Below are positions 51,925 through 63,690 of a stretch of 64,000 bases of DNA, piece after piece. The notes beneath the pieces were generated by a model. It was not told where the DNA came from, ran no database searches, and saw nothing but the letters and a program-made list of their open reading frames with translations. How positions within the stretch are numbered: position 1 is the first letter of the stretch; every line of letters starts with the position of its first letter. Location of the stretch: positions 10,311,288-10,375,287 of the forward strand of contig JAEMBT020000009.1 of the NCBI GenBank assembly GCA_018873245.2. The letters are read 5' to 3'. The stretch comes from Archegozetes longisetosus. Taxonomy: Eukaryota > Arthropoda > Arachnida > Sarcoptiformes > Trhypochthoniidae. Both the position numbers and the translations under genes were made by a program.

Positions 51925-51999
51925 AAATGATGTAACCCAGCTCGGATTCGAACCCTCACCCTTAAGGTTAATGCATAGGACTTATTGCACCATCAAAAT
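51925..51999 (-). repeat. tRNA-like fragment (Pol III B-box)
   Basis: On the minus strand GGTTCGAATCC (51953-51943) is a perfect B-box, preceded by an A-box-like GATGGTGCAATAAGTCC. The T-stem and acceptor stem do not pair well, so this is a tRNA pseudogene or the head of a tRNA-derived SINE rather than a working tRNA. Confidence 0.5.
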
Positions 52000-53014
52000 T
52001 TACAAGTATAGCTGGCCCTATTTCATGTAAAATCATTTTTGGTAAATTTTTCTTTCTATATGCGAAGGAAAAGTTAGGAATTTTCGAGGGAAAGCAAGAA
52101 ATCCAAGTCGAATGCGATGTAAATTACGTATCTAATTAAGTTTTACATAGATCTACATCAGTTGTAACAAACACAACTCAAATTCTGTTTCCTCAGCTTT
52201 TGTAAACTTGATACATACATCGTTCGGAAGTAGAAGCCGTCGAAACCTATTGACTACTGTGTTGAATAGGGGTCACTTCGAAGTTTCGAAGAATAAAATT
52301 TCGAAAACCCAGTTTCTAAACTTCATATCAGAAATGAGAATTCAGTTTTCTAAATTTAAAACAAACTTAATTTTAAAACGAAACATATTCAAATATCAAA
52401 TGGATAAAAATTGAACATTAATTTAATAAGTTTAATTTATAGAATAAACTTGTTTTAACTGTTATCAAATTCCAGAGAATCTCCAATAGATTAAGAGATT
52501 AGCAGACTGAGAGTCTTAAAGATAATAAAAACTAAGTTTTTCATTCATTAATGGACATTTTCCCGCAAAAGATCTTTTATTTTTCTAAGTTTTCTAGAAT
52601 AATTTATGAATAACTGAGTTTATTTAATTAAAAGCTGTTACAGTTCTATATCTACAGCTCACAATAATAATTTGGTGTTTTATAAAGTTTTCGTCTACAA
52701 AATAAATACTATTATAAGTACAAAACTAAATGATGTAAAGCAAGATTGAGCTTAATTGCTAATAAATTTAGTTTCAGACTCAAAAAGTCGTCAAACGCCA
52801 CTGTAGATATTGGACCTTTTAATACTGATTGTCAATCTTCGGGGGTGAAAGTTTATAAGCAGATGATAGAAAAATCTAGTCAAAATCTTTAAAACTTTCT
52901 CATACTTTATAATACATGTATTGGTATATCAATTTTAAAAAATAACAGTTTTCAAAGTTTACTTCATTGGAATCATTTATTTTAACACTCAGATAAATCA
53001 CAGAAACTGTTTGT

Positions 53015-53513
53015 GTTATTTAGTTGATTAGCAGTAAATGTATGCAATACATGATTATTACATGATTAATTCAATCTGATTTATAGGGTTTGAAACCAAG
53101 TTGTTCCTAAATTCTACATTATCAGTTCAGCTTTATTGCATACAATGAGTTCTTAGTAAACTTGATTTCTTACTTAATTTATTGCTTAGCTTCATGTTCA
53201 TTACTAGTTTTGTTGAGTTTCCTTTTGATTATTTTATAATTGACTACAACATCAGAAATTTTTTTGACTTGACATAGTCGGATGTTATAGTCAATTATAA
53301 AATAATCAAAAGTTAACAAAACTAATAATGAACATGAAACTAAACAATAAATTAAGTAAGAGATCAAATTTACTAATAATTATAGCTCATTGTATGCAAT
53401 AAAGCTGAACTTATAATTGAAGAACAACTTGGTTTCAAATCATATAAATCAAATTGGATTAATCATGTAATAATCATGTATTGCACACATTTATTGTTAA
53501 TCAGCTAAATAAA
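53015..53513. repeat. Long near-perfect palindrome, arms of about 220-240 bp
   Basis: 53015-53256 pairs with 53277-53513 and leaves a loop of about 20 bases. Examples: TGCAATACATGATTATTACA on the left against its complement near 53470, and TTATTGCATACAATGAG against the complement near 53390. No coding capacity. A transcript would fold into one long hairpin. Confidence 0.9.
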
Positions 53514-53624
53514 TTGTTCTATTCTTTACAATGTTAAGGCAAACGCGTATAGTAAGTTAAATTTTCCAATGAAAAATTCAAATAAAAATAATATTTTCAT
53601 ATTAAAAGCAAATTGTCAACAGTG

Positions 53625-53690
53625 TACGTGAACACAACCCTATCCCACTAGTGGTCATTACACTAACCACTAGGCCACTTAAAAAGTTAA
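53625..53690 (-). repeat. tRNA-like fragment (Pol III A-box)
   Basis: Minus-strand TGGCCTAGTGG (53677-53667) is a perfect A-box and is followed by GTTAGTG. The expected B-box is decayed (GGTTGTGTTCACG). It is probably part of a tRNA-derived SINE or a tRNA pseudogene. Confidence 0.5.
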
Positions 53691-54110
53691 ATAATCAACG
53701 CTTTTAAACTTATAGATTGAGCACCTTTTTCACTTTATTTATATTCTCTAAAATAGCTTACTTTAAAGCCAAATAAAACGAAATCAAAAATTACATTAAT
53801 GCTATCAATAGGGGGTCTACGGGTTAGTGTTAGATTTTGGCGCTCAACCCATTAAAAATTTGATTTGTTTAATCATAGTAGCGTTTGCCAGAAAAGTGCA
53901 TTTATTGCGAATAAACCTAAATCTGCTTCGATATAACTTTTGTCAAACCTTAACATAGGGTGGGATAAAATTCATTAATCCTTAGTACATATAAAGTGGG
54001 CCAAAAGTGTGGCTTCGACTCTGCGGAGAGCTTTGACTCTTTTCTTATCTATTTCAATGATATGGGCCTACAATTCATTTGGCGTTTGACGACTTTTTGA
54101 GTCTGAAACT

Positions 54111-54990
54111 ATTTAATATGCCTAATCATTCTAATGAATACAATTACATCAATGTTACTACTTTTATTAGCAATCCATTAATTCCTTAATAAACACGTGA
54201 AACCAACATCCTTATAAAAATAAGCGGATTTTATTGTATGATTAGGGCTCTGAAACAGGGTTTTCGAGATTTTATTTTTCGAAATTTCAAAGTGTAACAG
54301 TTGAATAAGTTAGGTTATGAAATTCTGTTTAAAAAATTAAGTTACTTTACTCTTATTCATGACCTAATCTTATCCCTTGACCATTTAATAGCTTAGAACA
54401 ATTTTTACTTTAAAGTATTAATATAACTTCGCATAACTTTATTTAGAGCTCTAGTTTCATACATTAAATGTATAGCTCACTAATTTTTATCATTTTTTAA
54501 CATTTGATAATTTCTTTTATCTTAAATCTAATTTCAACACTATTCTTTACATAAGCAATTGAAGTAACGAAATAATTATTTATGCTCAAAATATGATCGA
54601 ACAAGTTTTTAGAGTGAAAATTAGTGCATCTAAGTTGTGTTAGATTTATGTTAAATATTAGTCTCTATAAGGAGTTGAGTATCATATGGAACTTCTTTCA
54701 GACCCAAATTGAAGAAATAATAAAATAAAGATTAACTAAAGTTATCTTAAGGTATCTCTTCTGAAACTTTAGACGAGGATTCTTTTACTAAAAAGTGATC
54801 TCGTTTAAACATCTCTATGAAACGTTAATACTCTTTGACAGAATACTCATTTAAGCTTATCATATAGTAGTCAAAATACTAGTGTAATTTGATTAATACT
54901 AAAGAATAATACATTTTTTAATGATCTCATTTCAAAAAACAATAAAAGTAAATAGAAATACCAATATCAAATAAAATATAGATAAAATGA
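54111..54990. other. Intergenic region
   Basis: AT-rich 3' flank of the tandem caspase gene, nothing else seen. Confidence 0.5.
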
Positions 54991-57425
54991 TCATAAGTAT
55001 AAAAGTTTTGTCAATCCTTTAGCCTCCCAGGCAGTGCTCTGCTTCACTACTGTTTCTCCATCACTCAGTGTTCCTCTCCCTTCAGTCAGCTTCTTGTGAA
55101 CCAATTTCAAAATATCTTCAAAATGATATCTATCATGATGCTGAAGCACCATTTCACTGAAAACCTTTGAATAAAACGAATCATAAATTGGAGACTTTGT
55201 GTCTTTTCCTATGGAAGCAAAAAGTATTTAGAGAAAACATCAGACAAATTAATTAAAAATCAAACCTGAGATTATTGGATAACAAATAATTATATCACTG
55301 AAAGTTGGTATCAATCTGTTTGGATCAACTTTTAAAGTTTCTTCAACTCCATCAGCAATAATATTGTTATCGGTTCCGCTAAAAAAAAGTTCATTGATAT
55401 CTTCTACTTCTTCTTCTTCTTCTTCCTCAACAAAATCTTCAGATAAACCTTGATCTTAATGTTAGAATTTTTAAAAATTACTGTTTAGTCTTTTTTGTAA
55501 TAGTTGACAATATTGAGAATGTTTACCTTCAAAAATAGGACTTGTTATCAGAATTTTTGGTACTCCAACCAAGTTTTGATTGCATTCCTTATTCGAGATT
55601 TTCTTCGCGATATCCATTATTTTGACGGTTTTGTCATAAAACCTAACTTCACGTTCATTTCCATGAGACAAAAATATAGCAACAAATGCAGAACAAGGAT
55701 TGGACTTCATTTCTTCTAAAGCTTTTTCAAGAGTTTCGACACTGGGTTTTGGGCCGTCTTTGGTTTCAGGATAGCTTCTAACTTCAAATCCCAACTGTTC
55801 GAAAGTTTTCATATAGATAGTAGCGTCTTTATGGGATCCATTTTCATTATCATTTTTGACTTTATCAACATCGAAATCGTAGTTATTGAATATAAGACAA
55901 TACCGCTTTTTCTCTGTTGTGTCAATTTGAAACACATTTTCCTCGTCATGTTTAGAAATAGCATTTGGTTCGTTCATAGCTTTTTGAGTTAAATATAACT
56001 TTTTGGAGATGTTGTGTGCAAACCACGAAATACTTTGCTTAACAAATATTTTTTCTGTCTGATTTGTTTCTGTGTTTTTGATCTCAAGCTTTCCCCACTC
56101 TTCCGCAACTTTTCTTTGAGCTAATTTTAATATAAACTCAAAATCATGCTCATCAGCTTCTGACTTAATGACAGATGGTAATACTTGTCCAAACCACGTG
56201 CCAACGACTTTATTACGAATCGAAACATGACCTATTATACAAATGTTGATTTTGATCGAGTATCGAAATAAACTAAATATTATAATATTATTTACACATC
56301 TAATTTACATATCCTTAAAATATTACAGAAATGAATTCATGTCTTATCATTAATTAGAGTATAAGCCTATGTTAGTGCCTTATCGTAACCTATCAATAAT
56401 TGATAGTGATTTAACATTCTAATATCTTCAATTTTAGTTTAATAGTATTCTTACCGAAAATAGTTGAATATGAAATGAAAAAGTTGCTATAATCTGAGTT
56501 AATGCCAAAATCCATAACTTCTTTTCTATTACTTAAGACTTCTGCCGGTGGCCTATATAAAACACCTCTATCCTTTTCACCTGTTTAGAAAATCAGTTAA
56601 GACAATTATAATTTTAAATAATAATTATGTTAGGGTGATATTTTGTTCGGAAAGTATAAAACAAAGGAAGGTTTGCTAAAAACCGAAAGTGAGATCCTTT
56701 GAAACACTTATAAAATATGTTATAAGTTTTTTATTATGATTCAAATGAGAACAGACTTCGAACAACTTGATAATTACCTCCACGACAAGCAATTAATATG
56801 AAAATTTTGAGAATATCTTTTAAAGGTTTACATTTTGTGTCAGAAAATATTTCCATAATTTGAGTTAAGAATATATATGCAGAATTTCCATCTCTATCGG
56901 TTCCTCTAATTCGTGATTCTGAGCCATGAGTTAAAAATATAATCACGAGTGGATTTGGTTTCAATTCTTCATCATTAATTTTTTTGCTTATGATTCCTAA
57001 TCCACGGAGAATATTATCCTTTGACAGATTGTTGTATGGTTTATAAACATTATATCCTATTTTGTTGAATGCTTCCATCAAATGCTTAGTGTCCTCCTGA
57101 GTATACGGCGGTCTATCATGTTTCTCATTCTCAAATATAATATTATCGAATATGAATACGTATCCTTTAGTTACTTCATACGATTCTATATTTAGGTCGC
57201 TTTCTACAATAAGCAAAAATCATATCAATTTAACTTATATTTTTTATGCAAACTTTTATAGCAAACTCTTATTCATTAAAAGAAACGGCAATTTTTTGTC
57301 CATAATAAATGATATCTTGAAAATGAGGGAATAGTACAAAGTCAATACTAGTCAAGTTTGATAAAAACACGAGTTGAACATTATGTACAACAGCTAAAAA
57401 CGAGTTATTCATTTATCTCACCCAT
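54991..57425 (-). CDS. Tandem caspase: active domain followed by pseudocaspase domain (6 exons, predicted 555 aa)
   Basis: Minus-strand exons 57425-57422 (ATGG, tentative), 57203-56778, 56580-56455, 56231-55527, 55454-55266, 55208-54991; 556 codons with no frame break. Domain 1 (about 12-260): GYVFIFDNIIF, IIFLTHGSES (His94), LIACRGG (Cys141), DYSNFFISYSTIFG, HVSIRNKVVGTWF, and the typical caspase ending KQSISWFAHNISKKLYL; catalytically complete. Domain 2 (about 290-555): RYCLIFNNYDFD, AIFLSHGNERE (His375 kept), but the cysteine motif is ILITSPIFEG, so it should be inactive; an acidic linker with seven Glu; DIIICYPIISG; ending KQSTAWEAKGLTKLLYL. No CARD or DED precedes domain 1. Introns sit at the same places and phase in both halves, so the gene arose by whole-domain duplication. 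The tiny first exon is the least certain part. Confidence 0.87.
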
Positions 57426-59348
57426 TATTTGAAGACTCTTTTAAAATTGAAAACTTTAATCCTAGGACGCCAAAACGAGTTCAAAATTACCACGATTACA
57501 AAGTTATCATATTAAAGATAGAATCATGAATGATATGTCTGAGCTATTAAACACATTTTATTCATACAGAAATCATATTTCGATTAAATGAATTTGAGCG
57601 CGTACTACAAAAATAATAAGTTATCGAAAATTTATATAATAATTCGTCATTTTTGCAACTATTATTAGATTTAGATTAATAGTTATCTTCGATATACAAA
57701 CTTTTTACGATCACTCAATACTCATTAATTCGATCAAAAGAGAATCATTTGTTCGTTAAATATATAAAACGTCATTCATTTAATGTTTAGTTTGATTGAA
57801 AGTGTTACTAAATTGAGCTTATCATGTTTACGATATAATATTAATCAAAAAAGGTAAGTTTACAAACACCTGTGGGCTTCAACAAATACTAAAACTTAGA
57901 TAAAACTTTTTAACCAATCAAAAAGCATTTGCACAAAAACAAAGCACTCAAGTCATATAACTAAAGGCTATTTATTTTTAAATTATATAATATTAAGTTG
58001 TAATTAAATTAAAATTATTAATAATGATATATTAGATGAACATAATTATTGTACAATTCCCTTTCTTAATTAATATAGTAAATTTGAAAAAAAAATTGTG
58101 TAATGTGTAAATATATTTAGTTATATTTTTCAAATTTACTGCTTAATAAAATGAAGAGTTTCTATTGGTCTTTAAACATTGTTTATACTTTGTTAAAACC
58201 TTTAGATCTAGAGGTGTCGTACATTTGCTTTTTAGACTAATATGAGGAAAGTCTTTCACATCATTCATAATCCTATTATTCATATTTAGTTTTTAGCGAT
58301 TTTTTTAAAATTCTAAATATTCATAGTGTTTAAAATATCAATTAATTATTTGTAGTATTTATATTTAAATATAATTGTGTTTAAAGTTAATAATATATGA
58401 ATTTGCGCATTAAGTTTTCATTGTTTTCATTGAAGGTTTTAAAAAAACTACGTCGAAGATGACAATACCAATAACATAATAAACACGTAAACTGCTATAA
58501 CTCTCTCCCTTACTTTAACATTTCAAAATGAATAGATGGTCGATAAGACCTTATTTACTGAAATATTGAATCAAAAACATTTGACTTTCTAAGATTTAAG
58601 GGTTATTTTCGTTTAATTCAAATTGTATTTGATTTACTGGTTTGCTATAATTTGCTAAAAACTTGATACTGTAAATTGATATTGTGAAATGCTACAATTT
58701 TCTTAGAGAAAAACAATAGTCTAGTTGCTTAAAAATTCATTATTCTCCTCATGGCTTTAAACTATTTGTTATGTAATTTTGATTCAGAACGCGAACCTCG
58801 ATTCTGGTCTTGAAAGTAATTGAGTCACTTGCGAATGGCTCATAACCAATAGCGCTCGTAAGAGAGAGTAGGTATCACAAGGTACTTTTAAAAGAAAAAT
58901 TACAAGTCTTATTGGCTAAGTTTAAAAATTGATTTCTCATAGATTTTAAAGATAACTATCAAATAATCGCTTAAACTTCAAAACGCTTGTCACTATCTTA
59001 ACATCTAAAGTTTTACAAATCAAAATCTCACATCATCTTATTTGTCAGTTTCTCAACAATTTATTTATAGCTACGATACCCTAAAACATAATAATCTATG
59101 ATAGATATAGATATCATTTAAGAAAGAGCTCTTTCATATGCTTTTAGGACATGCTTCCTCACTTACACTGTTAGTTAATACATACAGAGTGAACGTTTCT
59201 GGTGTATAGGTCTTTGAAAATTTATTGCGCGAAAATGAAGTGACATAAGATAAAAATCACAATCAGAATTAAATACATGTTTAATACATTAAATAATATT
59301 AATAAATTTATGACTAGTCAATCGTTTTCCATCATTAGCTAAGCACTC
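57426..59348. other. Intergenic region
   Basis: AT-rich, no supported feature. It contains the presumed promoter of the tandem caspase gene. Confidence 0.55.
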
Positions 59349-59486
59349 TTAAAGGCGACCAGGATCTGATTGACACACGCGTTCACATAATTCTGGTGTA
59401 ATTTCACTAAAAGCTTGTATAATACAGAATTTTAACTCTTCTATATCTTTTCGTTTACTAGCGTAAAATTTATCTTTTGTAACTTT
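59349..59486 (-). pseudogene. Tc1-like transposase C-terminal scrap
   Basis: Minus-strand frame encodes VTKDKFYASKRKDIEELKFC, then IIQAFSEITPELCERVCQ and a stop. This pattern (VY-NPRTLEELK...I-PELC-RV) is the C-terminus of many Tc1-like transposases. The rest of the element is not recognisable. Confidence 0.6.
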
Positions 59487-60549
59487 CTATATAAAATCTG
59501 TTGAGTTGAACAGAATATTGTGAAATTTATGTTTAATAAATACAGAATACTAAAATATCTTAGTTATTGGTTTATAAAGGCACTAACACATTTTGTAATT
59601 AGCTCTTAAAAAGTCCAATGATTTATAACACTTTCTGCAATGACTTTCTCCCTAAAATGACCCAATATAGTATAACTTAACTTTAGTGTAAACAATCAAA
59701 AAAGTGTAGCTTCAGTTTTAAATTTAGAGAAACGTGGGAAACTGAAGAAAAGTATATAAAGGGAGAGAAAGTCAGCATAGATAGTCACAGTAATATCATA
59801 GTTTTACTTATTATTTGTATGCTGTTCAATCTTTAGAATAAAAATTCTTGTGAAAGACAGGCAACCGTTTTTCTTTATTATAACAACATTCATCATTAGT
59901 AAGTCTTTTTTTAAAAGTTCGGAAACTATTAGTCAAGCATGCTAGGAACACTTAAAGTTCTCTATCGAGTCCAGCCAGACTCTTAGATAGAGAAATAGGT
60001 AAGATTTGAAATCTCACATTGACGCCCCTGATTTTAAATCTCTAGACCTTGTAAAGAACACAAAATATGAAAAACCCCACACAAAAACTTAGATCGGGTT
60101 TTTCATTCTCTGTAAGATACCAAGTCACAAAAATAATTGTGACAATAATTACTAAAACTCAATCGTCAGATAGCAGCTTATAATGAGAAGTCAAAAGTCA
60201 GAAGTAGCCCGAAATAAACATTAGACTCTATTTTTATGTTCTCAGAGCTCGCAAGCTTAGCTCTGAGTTTCAAATGAACTTTTAATCGAATAGATAACAT
60301 AAGCTCATTTAATTTGATTGAGAACTTTCACGATTATCATTGAAGCAAAGTTTAAATGATAAATCTGAATTAATATATTTCATCTAACTTAATCTATTTC
60401 GTTAAAAAAACAAATGTTTTTTGAGTTATGAATTTTATTAAGAATTTTATATATTTTGATGCTTAAAAATATAATATTTAGATTTTTAAACTTTTTTTAG
60501 ATTTAAAGATATAATGGTTTATACACCAAGTTTGAAAGCAAAATTTCAA
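59487..60549. other. Intergenic region
   Basis: AT-rich, nothing identified. Confidence 0.5.
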
Positions 60550-61414
60550 ATTATATACAATAATTTAAATCAGTGAACCATATATTTTACTGTTCATGAA
60601 CTCTAAGATGATGATTTATGAGAATAGATATTTTCTCATTTTTTTGTGACATGAGATCGTTCAAAATATGGAAAACTTAAGCTAAATATTTTGTGTAAAG
60701 TTTTCATATGATGTAGGTTTACAGAGTTGAATAAATTAAGATCAAGGCTTAATTGTAAGACCCCAATTTATATTACCTATTCTTCGATCAAAGAGTCTGT
60801 TCGGACTCGATAGGAAGTGCTTTGTGATCTAAAGTACTTTTAGTTTTATACTTCTTCTGAAAATTAATTATAAATCACTAATAGATGTTAAATAAACAGG
60901 AAAACTAATAATTAACTAGCGCATATTACAACTATTTTCTTAGGTATAATAGCGTACAAAGTAAGAAATGATTGTTATTACAGAAATTTTCCTGCACTTA
61001 ATTTTTTTCCCCTAATATTTCTATTCTTAGCTAAGAAAATATGACAATATTTGCTTTTATTCGTAATATAGTTAAATAATACATATACTTTGTTTTATTA
61101 ATCAGATAGAAATGACCCTTTACTATAATTATAAAGCTAGCAACTACAAACCTCAAACAAATAAAAGTTGTAGACTATAAACGCATTTGATTAAGGTGTG
61201 AAATCACCTAGAAAGTCTTAATTTTTTTAAGTATGTTATTAAAGTACAGCGCCTTCAAGGTTCGCGCTTCAGATTTCATGTGATTTCTTTAACTCGTTTT
61301 CATTCTGTGATTTATTAAATTAAAGTTATGGATAAAAATCAAACATTGATACTCGAGATATTCGGGTAATTATTTGCTATTATTTTGTTATATAAGGAAA
61401 GGGGTGTCGCATTG

Positions 61415-61635
61415 ATGCCACACCTGGCTTATAGTTCTGACCCGGCCCCTCCCGATTTCTGGCTCTGTAAGAATTTGAAGAAACACTTGAGGAGGTGACG
61501 GTTTTCAAGTGAAGAGGAGATCGATTTTGTGGTGAATGACTTTTGAGAGCATAAGATCAGAAGAGTGGCGTCGATTCTACAACAAGTAGGACAGAATGAA
61601 GAGGTGCATTCGGGCTCTGGGGGATTTCTTTAAAT
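61415..61635 (+). pseudogene. Mariner transposase C-terminal remnant, copy 2
   Basis: Starts MPHLAYSSDPAPPDFWL and is the duplicate of the remnant at 41826, more decayed. It was carried along with the segmental duplication. Confidence 0.8.
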
Positions 61636-61740
61636 AATTTATAAAAATATTTTAATAAAATTTGTTGTTTAATACCGATTTCGTATCTTTATCAAATTTG
61701 CTTATATATTTTCTATTTTATAATACCATTACATTATTAT

Positions 61741-61961
61741 TGGGTGGTATGCAATAGTTCTGATTGTCTCTAACTTCTCGCTAGAAAACTCCGTTACAGA
61801 AACTATAACTTTGCAATACTTAACGTTAAGTTTAACCAAAGTTAGGGTAAAAGTGAACGTTGAATTACCTTCTGTTACGTCGACATTAACCACTGGTTAG
61901 GAAACGTGGACATTTCGCGATAACTCCGAGTTTCATAACCAAGACTATTGCATACCGCCCA
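61741..61961. mobile_element. Small TIR element (MITE), 221 bp
   Basis: Ends TGGGTGGTATGCAATAG and, reversed, TGGGCGGTATGCAATAG. A flanking TTAT (or ATT if the element starts at GGG) is repeated, so the target is 3-4 bp, compatible with PIF/Harbinger. Absent from copy 1 of the segmental duplication. Confidence 0.88.
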
Positions 61962-62212
61962 TTATCAAGCTAAAAATAGGCTAACGTTATACTCTTTAAA
62001 CGAATAATCACAAACTAAACACACTTATAAGTTATAAACAAAATTTTCTATTTCACAATATTTAAAAGCTAACTGATTAGATTTTAGTAAAATCAATTTC
62101 GTTTAAAATCAAAATATCATATTGTTAAGTTTAGATAACAATTTTGTTGAAAAAGTTATAAAGTAAGGTGAATGATTTTATTTGCGTAATAAATGACAAC
62201 TAATCTTCAATT

Positions 62213-62355
62213 GAAGCTTGTTTTTGAAGAAATGCCTTAGCAAATAGGCCTTTAATCATGCATTAAAATGTCTTCTATATTGAATTCTAGGTAGAAGGAT
62301 TTTTAATGCATAGAAAAGGGCCTACTTGCTAAGGTATTTCTTCAAAGATAGGCTC
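62213..62355. mobile_element. Hairpin MITE, 143 bp
   Basis: Arms of about 55 bases (TTTGAAGAAATGCCTTAGCA against its complement near 62330) with a loop of about 25. CAATT repeats at both sides. Absent from copy 1 of the segmental duplication. Confidence 0.85.
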
Positions 62356-62397
62356 CAATTATTTATGTGCTTTCCATATTAAAAGATCAACTAAAAT

Positions 62398-62814
62398 TTA
62401 AATTCTTTTGTCCATCCCCTTAACTCTACTTCCGTTATTTGCATGTCTCCCCCCAGGATTTAAACTCTTACTCATAGACTGCTTTAATAGCAACTGATTT
62501 ACGCACTTTGATAGTTTAAAAATTTCCATATCTTTAAATTGATCTATTGCTTTAATCAGAGCTGATATAAACCAAGTTACCGTCCGTATGTTGCGATGTG
62601 AAACATATCCTGTTGTCAATGAACAACATTTGACTGTATTATTGTTTCGAGAACGATTTAGAAAATAATTAATGCTTACGATTAACACTTGAATACCAAA
62701 TGAACATATCTTTGAAAACATAGTTTACTGGTTGTAATTGAGTTCTGATATCAGAAGTCATACCACTTTCATCATCAACAAAGCCGGTATCTGCTACAGA
62801 TTGTGATACCGCAG
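62398..62814 (-). CDS. Caspase p10 region, partial third caspase gene (2 exons seen)
   Basis: Minus-strand exons 62814-62680 and 62609-62398 have exactly the same lengths (135 and 212 bases), phases and splice sites as the last two exons of the TPR-caspase gene. They encode VADTGFVDDESG (linker), KDMFIWYSSVNR, YVSHRN, TWFISALIKAIDQFKDMEIF and the shared ending RVKGMDKRI. No stop or frameshift despite many substitutions. The p20 part with the catalytic residues is not found up to 64000. The gene may continue beyond the window through an enlarged intron, or this may be a truncated copy. Confidence 0.7.
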
Positions 62815-63211
62815 CTGAAAAGGCTTAAGAAAAATAAAATTACTAACTAAATAACAGGATATATTTTAAAATTCGAAAAAATATGACTGATGCTATTTGA
62901 GAAAATAAATCTTTTTAAAAGCATCCATTTTCAGAGCATTTTGTTATCTTGCTTATAAATAGCTATTTCAAGCTTTTCAGCTGTTTGTGAGAACCTTCAA
63001 TTATTATCGTAAGCTATGACAATATTCGAGACAAACTTAATTTGATAAGAAATTTTACCACCGTTCATGAAAAATGTAGAGAAAATTTATTGCTTTCCGA
63101 AATAGGAAATCATTGATGCACCAGCAAAATGCATCGAATTTCATTTTTATGGAGTGCTTTAAGTTTCATCTTTGTATAATTTTCGTTAAGTCGATTTACA
63201 GATTATCAAAC

Positions 63212-63690
63212 TAGTGATCTTTAGCTTTCAAGCTTTTAATTTCGATTGTATTCCGATTTCGCTTTCGAGAAATATTTTAATTTCAATTGTATATCAATTT
63301 CACTTTTAGTACCATCATTTGATTGTATTCAATTTTAATCTCCTACTAGAATATTAATATAATTTTGAATACAAAAAATTAATAATTATTGGTTAAAGTG
63401 TTTTTCAATATAGGCTTTAATAGCGAGAAATATTTAAAGTTAAAAATTTTTAAACAAGCTATTTAAAAAGTTGAGTGTTAAGATATTCAGCATTAATTTT
63501 GAAAACACAATCATTTCCAATCTATTTTCACTCAAACAATTTTTACATCCAATGCAACCATTACAGTATTTAATTCGATTCATTTCGCTTTTTAACTATT
63601 ATTTCAATTGTATTTCAATTTCGATTAATCGAAATTATTTCTTAGCGTTCCATTTCAATTTGAATTTCGCTTTTGAAAAGCTAACTATTC
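63212..63690. mobile_element. Diverged hAT-like element, relative of 18873-19434 in reverse orientation
   Basis: Begins TAGTGATCTTTAGCTTTCAA, like the right end of the 18873-19434 element, and shares most of its low-complexity interior and the TTTGATTGTATTC-type motifs. The far end (TTTCGCTTTTGAAAAGC) is eroded and no 8-bp duplication is visible, so it is older. Confidence 0.75.

Larger units (their letters stand above)
52770..54110. mobile_element. TIR element, 1.34 kb, with perfect 31-bp inverted ends
   Basis: The first 31 bases (beginning AGTTTCAGACTCAAAAAGTC) are the exact reverse complement of the last 31. Flanks share a short ATTT, a possible 4-bp target duplication. There is no transposase. 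Inside are a long foldback (53015-53513) and a tRNA-like A-box piece (53667-53677), so it is a non-autonomous element hosting others. Confidence 0.85.
60550..63211. repeat. Segmental duplication, copy 2 (3' part of a caspase gene plus flank)
   Basis: Diverged direct copy of 40955-43345, longer by two small element insertions (61741-61961 and 62213-62355). Exons keep frame and splice sites. The similarity ends exactly where an hAT-like element begins at 63212. Confidence 0.88.

Noticed and set aside
51925..51999. Possible tRNA gene on the minus strand
   Set aside because: The B-box is perfect but the T-stem and acceptor stem do not pair; kept only as a tRNA-like repeat.
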